Below, piece by piece: positions 58,015 to 64,000 of a DNA stretch of 64,000 nt. Numbering within the stretch: the stretch's first letter is position 1; each line of letters opens with the position of its first letter. The DNA comes from Kryptolebias marmoratus (Eukaryota > Chordata > Actinopteri > Cyprinodontiformes > Rivulidae): NCBI RefSeq assembly GCF_001649575.2, contig NC_051432.1, positions 24,549,716 through 24,613,715 on the forward strand. Direction: 5' to 3'. Position numbers and translations under genes: made by a program. The notes beneath the pieces are model-generated. The model had not been told where the DNA came from and made no database searches. It was given only the letters and a program-made list of their open reading frames with translations.

Positions 58015-60869
58015 GTAAGATGCAAATTTTGAAAACTGCAATTTAACATCCCACTCAGCAGCTTTCTGCTCGGCTCGATCTGTGTTTTTCTTTTGCTCAC
58101 TCATGCACACACTGGCTGCACCTACGGCGCACTCCTGCCAGCACGGCGTGGACACTGAATCATAATACAATTAGCTCCCATCTGTGGGCTTCATTAATTA
58201 ACCTTCTTGGCGGGGTGAGTTGGCGAGGTTGCCGCCAGGGCGTCCGTCGATGCTGACACCACCCTGCTTTCTGCCCCATCACGCCCCGGTGGCAAACCAG
58301 TTCGAAACACCCCAAAGTGCAGGGAGGAAAAAAGACCTGCAAGGATGTATGACTCAGTGTGACTCAGCAGCACTTTTGTGTTTATTGTCACTTTATTTTA
58401 TTCAGTGCTGCAGTCTGATGGGAATGTTGCCGCCATGTTCTCTTTTTACCCCAAATACACGTCTGTTATCTGATGACTTTTACTCCGTAAATGTGTGTGT
58501 CTCCGTGAGCCACAGGTTTTGTGCGTCAACAGTCTTTGTCACCATTCAGATTGCAGAGAGAACCGTCTGACCTAGTCAACCTGAATTTGACTCCCTTCAT
58601 CTAACACTCGATCTGTTCGCAGGAGAAACAGCACTCGTTGTGCATGCAGGGCGTCTGTGCAGTGCAGTATTTAGTAAGCGGCTGGAGCCGTTATCCTGAG
58701 GGATTTTTGTTAAAGAAGTCTAGGCTTTTTTTTTAGTTTCTTGAAATTTTTCTTTTCAGCTGACAAGCTTTCTCATTTCAAACTGAAAAGTGCAGAGTTC
58801 AGAGGTATAATACTGCTGCAACTTGATCCATTTCTGTTAGCTGAACTCACATGCAAACCCTTCTCCTTTCCTTCCCTCCTAAAGGTTTAGGGTTTTTTGA
58901 TGGCCTGCTTTACATGAGATATACATAAAGATGCAAATTGGCATGAAACTGTCAAAGAATCAGATTCAAAATTGTACTTTATGTTCACGAAAGAGGGGGT
59001 CTCCAAAACGTCTCAACATTTGTGAGGATTCTCAGTTTTTTTGTGTGAGTCACAGAGCCTCATCGCCTTTTTTTTCTCTGAATAGTCACAAACTCATCTC
59101 AATTTAGTTTCTGTGAATTCTAGAGCTGTATTTTGACACCTGCACAAGAGCTTTCCTGTGACATAAAACATCTGAGGCTACAGCCCCAAATCACACCAAT
59201 TACATATAATATTCATTAAAAGAAAACTGGTCTAAATCTGCCTGTCTTCATTTCTAAAGTTTACTCCAGGAGATGAAGTCATAAACGTGGAGGCAGCTGC
59301 CGTGTGGGCAGCAAAATAATCTGCATGGCCTGGATTACAGTTTTGCAAGCTATGCACACAAAACTAGGCTGTGATTTTTAAAGACTGGCTGCTCAGAAGT
59401 GACCAAACATTAGTGATGGCAAAACGGAAACAGTGTTCTGGTAACCTGTGTGGAACAGTTGTTCTGAAACAACTGAACCACGTTCTGTTCTGTGTTCCAT
59501 TACGTCACCAACTGTTCCAAAACTTCACAAAACACTGGACTGAATTCAGCGAAACTCAAACAAAAACACAACGATCTCGTTACCTGAGTTATAAATAAGA
59601 TAGTGCAGCTTCACAAAATGAAAATCCTCATACACTCTACATGTGAAGGATTGTTTCTCGTCTCGTCCCGTGATTGGCAGCGGATTCTCCTCCCAACATT
59701 AACAGATATTTCAGATCTCTTCTAACCTGCAGTGTGTTTACAAAGTCTCGCCTCATTAACCCGAGTGTCTCAGCCGAGTCTGGTTTTGGATTGATATCGA
59801 TGTGGAAGGTGGTAAAAAGCCTCTCAGTCCTAACTTTGTCCAACAAATTGTTTTTCTGAGCGGCCCCGAAAAATACAGATATCCTTCCATTCCATTATTT
59901 TCTATTCTTAGAGTTAAGTTTATTTCTTTGTTTATTTTAGTTACGTGACGGGAAATCAAAAAGAATTTCAATGCTATGTAACCATCGTATAAGACAAACT
60001 TATTGAATCTTGACTTCTTTTGACCACCAGGTGTCGCTGCGGTGAGGTGCTCCAAACGACCCACAAGATCGAATCTTTTCTGGAACAATCGTTCCAAATG
60101 ATTCGATCGCTCAAACGTTTCATTTCCGCCATCGCTACCATAAAGATCGCTGGTCGCTTGGTTGCAAATCCTCAGAATTCACTGAGTCTACAATGAAAAT
60201 TGTTTTGTTTTCTCAGTTGTTTTAGTCCCCAGCTTGTCTCAAACTCAACTCCTCTGTTTAGTGTTTCTTTTTTTCTGGTGAAAAGCTTCCTTTAGACTCT
60301 TTTAAACCATATTTCTTCTCTGTCCAAAATATGAACATTACTGTCAAAAAAACAATTTAACAAAGACCCAAACGATCCTCAGGAGGGAGGGTAGAGCAAA
60401 ACAGAGCAACTCAGTACAGTAATATGGCTTGACTCTGCACACTTTTGAGTTTGTATTAAAAAAGCTCCTTAGATTAGAAGCAAAACATTTTTTAAAATGA
60501 AGAAAAGAAGTCTAGTTGTCCTCGATGTCTTGGATGACTCCAACAAGTTGTAGCAGCTTGATGTATATGTACATTTAATGCCTATTTTCATGTTCACTTT
60601 CTATTAAATCTAATTAAAAATACACTGCTTTTTTCAGTAAAAATCATATTTAAAAGGAATATAAAAGTGATTTAATTTAGATTTTATTACTAGCGACCAC
60701 AAGTTGCTTTTTTTTGCCTCAAAGAAGACAAGGTGCACAGCAGACTGCTGTGCAACAAAATCTCAAAACTTTTTATCACTTTAAAAGTTCTGTAAGCTTT
60801 TACATCAGCTGAGCTCTGCATAGTCAGTGTTTCCAGCAGTGACAGCAGCTTCGTGTTTTTGTTTGTCAG
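58015..60869 (+). other. xylt1 intron 6 (2.9 kb)
   Basis: A phase-2 intron holding the hAT-like MITE at 59411-60137. The rest has only short unsupported frames, including overlapping open frames at 58160-58570. The acceptor is tgtttgtcag. Confidence 0.88.
59411..60137. mobile_element. 727-bp hAT-like MITE in xylt1 intron 6
   Basis: The left end TAGTGATGGCAAAACGGAAAC and the complement of the right end TAGCGATGGCGGAAATGAAAC are imperfect inverted repeats (16 of 21). TAGNG...CNCTA ends are typical of hAT elements. The flanking 8-mers ccaaacat and ccataaag match at 5 of 8 positions, a possible decayed duplication. Internal 'gaccaccaggtgtcgctgc' is a phrase common in fish MITEs. Frames 59637-60097 on the minus strand are not genes. 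Confidence 0.7.
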
Positions 60870-61086
60870 GTTTATCCGTAAGCAGGGTCTCGATCGCCTG
60901 TTCTACGAGTGCGACACCCACATGTGGAGGCTGGGCGACAGGAAAATCCCCGAGGGCATCTCCGTGGACGGCGGCTCCGACTGGTTCCTGCTCAACCGCA
61001 TGTTTGTTGAATACGTGATCAACTCCAAGAACGACCTGGTCACCAACATGAAGCAGTTCTACGCTTTCACTCTGCTGCCTGCCGAG
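60870..61086 (+). CDS. xylt1: xylt1 coding exon 7 (catalytic Asp exon)
   Basis: A 217-bp exon that completes an Arg codon and encodes 72 residues. It contains [20 protein letters not shown], in which the Cys equals human C471, a residue reported as needed for activity. It then has [18 protein letters not shown], where the Asp of GSDWF equals human Asp494, proposed as catalytic base from the human crystal structure. It ends FTLLPAE in phase 0. Relative to human, differences cluster in surface-like positions (for example [11 protein letters not shown]). Acceptor gtttgtcag and donor gtaaaa. Confidence 0.97.
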
Positions 61087-61465
61087 GTAAAACACAGAGA
61101 CGCACGACCAGACAGGCTTTTAGGAGTTCACGGCTTCGTGGACAACACTGCTTTGTACTTCTGCTGCATCATTTATTAAAAGCAACTTTCTTATTTCATT
61201 GCTGAAAAGTGACTCAAAGAAAAAAAAAAACTTCTGATGATGTGAAGATGCAGACTTCCCAGTCAAACGCAGATGCTGGATAGAAAACAAATTTTTGCAG
61301 GGGAATTGAATGTTTATCGTGAGAATATCCTGTGAATCTCCTTTTTGTAGCTCCTGCATTATTTCCTCCTGTGAATTGGATTGTGGAAAAAAATAGATAC
61401 GTAATTTTCCAATTTGCTCTCTCTATCTTCATCTCCCTGCCCAATCTCTGTTTCTCATTTTTCAG
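61087..61465 (+). other. xylt1 intron 7 (379 bp)
   Basis: A short phase-0 GT-AG intron with an A10 run near 61222. Its 3' end has a pyrimidine-rich tract ending tttttcag. The matching human boundary is at coding position 1588. I see nothing else in it. Confidence 0.95.
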
Positions 61466-61642
61466 TCGTTCTTTCACACTGTACTGGAGAACAGTGCCCA
61501 CTGCGAGAGTATGGTGGATAACAACCTGCGCATCACAAACTGGAACCGTAAACTGGGCTGTAAGTGTCAATACAAGCACATCGTGGACTGGTGTGGATGC
61601 TCCCCCAACGACTTCAAGCCTGCTGACTTCCACCGTTTCCAG
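61466..61642 (+). CDS. xylt1: xylt1 coding exon 8
   Basis: A 177-bp exon of exactly 59 codons. It encodes [48 protein letters not shown] and ends KPADFHRFQ. The five Cys positions match human C542, C561, C563, C572 and C574; C574 has been reported as essential in human XT-I. The run from VDNNLR to SPNDFK is almost identical between XYLT1 and XYLT2, so it marks the family, while exon 3 marks the paralogue. The following exon (human exon 9, containing the donor-binding Arg598/Lys599) was not found before the window ends. Confidence 0.97.
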
Positions 61643-64000
61643 GTAAAAACAGCACTTCCAGTCAACAGAACAGTTTTCTGGTCTACTTCTCTGATTATTC
61701 AACTAAAACCAGAGCTTTGGTTGATGATGTAGTCTTAAAATTTTATCACGATACCTTAAAATATTGTGATTAATTAGATTTAATATCCATCCATCCATTT
61801 TCTTTACCCATTTCTCCTTTCCAGGTCGCAGGGACCTGCTGCCTGTCTCCAGCCTTGATTTAATATAATAGTTATAAACTTTCTTTGCTTAAATATGTAT
61901 TTAGGAATAGTAGCAAACAGACTTTTTAGGTTTACTCTTAACACTGTAATGCTAATCTAAAAAGTACATTTAGCTTTGTGTCGCCAGTTTATTTAGTTTA
62001 AATATAAAGTTGCAATAGAACAGAGGTGATTTCTCAAAGAGTGAAAATGACATTCAGGAGATCAGATTATTAAATATCTGCATGCTTTTAATCCACGCTG
62101 GATTATTATTAGAGCTGCTTATGTTTAAATGCAAATCCCACTTTGATATGAGTGAGTTTCGTAAACCTCATATATAAACCAGCACTGTTATTGTGTTTAT
62201 AACTGCTTTCGTAAAGCTTTGTTTTGTCATCCATTTTGGCTGGAAGCGCCATCATTTCGTTCAGCATTGTTAGTTTGCTTAAAGAGCACCCCACAACTGA
62301 AACACATTCCCACGGCTATGCTTTACAGTGTTTTTTATAAAAGATGTCATTTTATCTTTGTCTGGTAAAAATACATTTTTTTCTTGTCCAGATGAATGTT
62401 ACTGGGTGTTAAATTGCCTTGTTGCCTAAAGAATGAAGCTGTTGCATGTGGTGGTTGCTATTGATTCAGTGGAGCAATAAGTTGGTAGAAGATTAAACAG
62501 TTTGCATGAGGAGTTTCTTATTCTTTCTGCGTCTCTGATTGAAAATAGAAACTTAAAACATGGCTTCAATGATGTTTTAGGACTTGGGTGCTACGTAAAT
62601 GTGCTCGTTTACTTTAATTTTATTGCCGTTTTCCTACAAATGCAAGAATTTTGAAAAATAAATCTACAGTTCAAACAATGCAATATAACTGGTCTCCATC
62701 AGAAGGTTCATTAGATGCATCACAGTCTATGAAATAAAAACTAACCTGCAGCGCCGCCACAACATTGAAGAAAATCAGTAGCAGTAAATTTTAAAACCTC
62801 TTGCCCTCAAGAACTGTCCTCACTGTCAATATGTGCAAAATTATGTCTTGATTGGTATGACTCTGAGACAGCAAAAAAAAGCTGCAGTGGTAATTAGGTC
62901 CTATTTACCCTGAACGTATGAGAAACAGGAGGTTTAGCTGGCTTATCAAAAGAAACGACAGAGTGGCATTGACTCTAAAACCTCAGAGTAGGTTTAGTTT
63001 CACTGTTTGACTTTAAATGAATTCTTTAAAAGTGAAACAAAATGACTCCAAATGTTCCGCCTCAATCCTAGTATCACTTTTGCAATTTTTCCTCATCTGT
63101 CCTGTTCTCCACAACCCAGCCATGACGATGAGCCGTGTTCTCCCTCTGCCAAACCCAGCTGTCTCGCCTCAGTCTCTGGCAGATCAGCGCCAACATATTA
63201 CCCAGAGTTCCCTGGCACCGCTGCCGTCGGGTCTGTTTGGCACCCAGCTCGGTGTCAGTAAGGTCTGACCCTGGGAACAAAGCAGCATTTTCACAAGCCA
63301 ACCAGATCTTCTTATTAGGAATAAATATCCCTTTAAGGGATCACTTTCAAACTTATTTAGCAATCAAACAGACAAGTAAAGAGTCTTAAATCTGTAAAGT
63401 TGGTGATTTTGTAGCTTGCTTGTGGAGGGTTTGGAACAGTACGATGGTGCATTAGTTTTAGTAAATCATAGCTTTTCAGTTTCAGAATAAAAGTCAGCTC
63501 TTTCTGATGACTGCACACAACACTTATCTCAACAGTGAATGCTTTATTTTTATTTAAATTCCTGTTTGTAGCCAGGGACACATCAGCCCACAGTTGCTGC
63601 TGCATGAGAAAAAGCCGAGTTCCTAGAAATGTGCCGCCATTTGAATGAGTCCTCTTTTTTTCCCTAGCAGGTAACACCAAAGTGTTTTGTACAGTATGAT
63701 CACCGATAAATAGTTTAGTGTCTGGGGCTGAAAAGAAGCCTCTGTGTGGGAGCCAGGCTTCGGAGGCGGTACATTTCATGATGCCTCATCAACCACACAA
63801 GAAACAACATGACACGGACAAAAACGTAGAAAGAAGATGTGGATGAAAAGCAGGAGGAATGCAGAAAACCTGAAAAAAAAGTATATTCAGACAAGAGATC
63901 ATGAATAGATGTGACTGCTATCGCCCAAATTTACATGCAGATTGCCTATGAGGCGCAGGTTTTTGCTTCCTACCCACCTTTTTAGTCAAATACCCTTGGG
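61643..64000 (+). other. Start of xylt1 intron 8, runs off the window
   Basis: Begins with donor gtaaaa after FHRFQ. It contains the 70-bp retroposed tail at 61787-61856. The patch 63110-63270 is GC-richer and open in two plus frames, but it does not match the expected exon 9 (which should start near QTARPTFFARKFEA) and is not called coding. The rest is plain AT-rich sequence. Confidence 0.85.
61787..61856 (-). mobile_element. 70-bp LINE/SINE tail insertion with 10-bp TSD
   Basis: The insert 'ccatccatccattttcttta' through 'ccaggtcgcagggacctgct' and 'gtctccagcc' is the complement of the GGATGGAT-tailed 3' end of a common fish LINE. It is flanked by the perfect direct repeat gatttaatat (61777-61786 and 61857-61866), a target duplication expected from target-primed reverse transcription. 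It is an extremely 5'-truncated copy. Confidence 0.85.

Noticed and set aside
58280..58330. tRNA-like B-box word (gttcgaaac) as sign of a tRNA or tRNA-SINE
   Set aside because: No A box at the right distance and no cloverleaf could be drawn.
63110..63270. GC-richer patch after exon 8, considered as exon 9
   Set aside because: None of its frames resembles the expected QTARPTFFARKFEA start or the conserved sequence after it. The tempting AG/GT pairs do not bound a phase-compatible exon.

Overview
The window is a piece of a vertebrate nuclear genome, almost certainly a teleost fish. It is AT-rich, has short exons separated by long introns with GT-AG boundaries, and carries transposon relics typical of ray-finned fish (deleted Tc1-like elements, hAT-like MITEs, Gypsy-type solo LTRs, the ATCC-tailed LINE ends). 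There is no sign of prokaryotic organisation: no operons, rRNA, CRISPR or dense ORFs. The two ambiguous bases (N at 32575 and 35174) fit a draft assembly. The species cannot be named from the sequence; a percomorph fish is a guess.

The one protein-coding gene I can support is xylt1, which encodes xylosyltransferase 1, on the + strand. Six consecutive coding exons are present: 42701-43277, 51506-51678, 51814-52016, 57934-58014, 60870-61086 and 61466-61642. They join to exactly 1428 nt (476 codons) with compatible phases. Matched to my recollection of the human protein they are exons 3 to 8, from the start of the lumenal stem region (about human residue 135) to the middle of the GT-A catalytic domain (about residue 588). 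The signal-anchor exon 1, the small exon 2 and exons 9 to 12 were not found; exon 1 should lie upstream and exon 9 onward downstream. The enzyme transfers xylose from UDP-xylose to serines of proteoglycan core proteins in the secretory pathway. This is the first step of chondroitin/dermatan sulfate and heparan sulfate chain assembly.

Layout: 1-42700 is non-coding, read here as the intron upstream of exon 3. It holds many dispersed repeats, including an abundant teleost repeat at about 2.9-3.4 kb, a 57-bp hAT micro-element at 20.4 kb with a perfect 8-bp target duplication, an LTR-rich interval at 30.7-38.8 kb and a deleted Tc1-like relic at 41.1 kb. Intron 3 (43278-51505) has a hAT-like MITE, a LINE tail, a tandem pair of an unnamed repeat (called RepA here) and CA-repeat microsatellites. 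Intron 4 is only 135 bp. Intron 5 (52017-57933) carries a Tc1-derived MITE with recognisable terminal inverted repeats. Intron 6 carries a 727-bp hAT-like MITE. Intron 7 is 379 bp. The window ends in intron 8, which holds a 70-bp retroposed tail with a 10-bp target duplication.

Nothing here looks like a new multi-gene system. The more interesting points are in the mobile-element layer (nested, datable insertions; the RepA family with a terminal hairpin; two Tc1 copies sharing one deletion junction) and in xylt1 itself (a Q/H-rich insertion in exon 3, Gln where human XYLT1 has Lys beside the donor-site Asp, and an in-frame hydrophobic open extension just upstream of exon 3). Family assignments rest on recognising sequence by eye and were not checked by database search.
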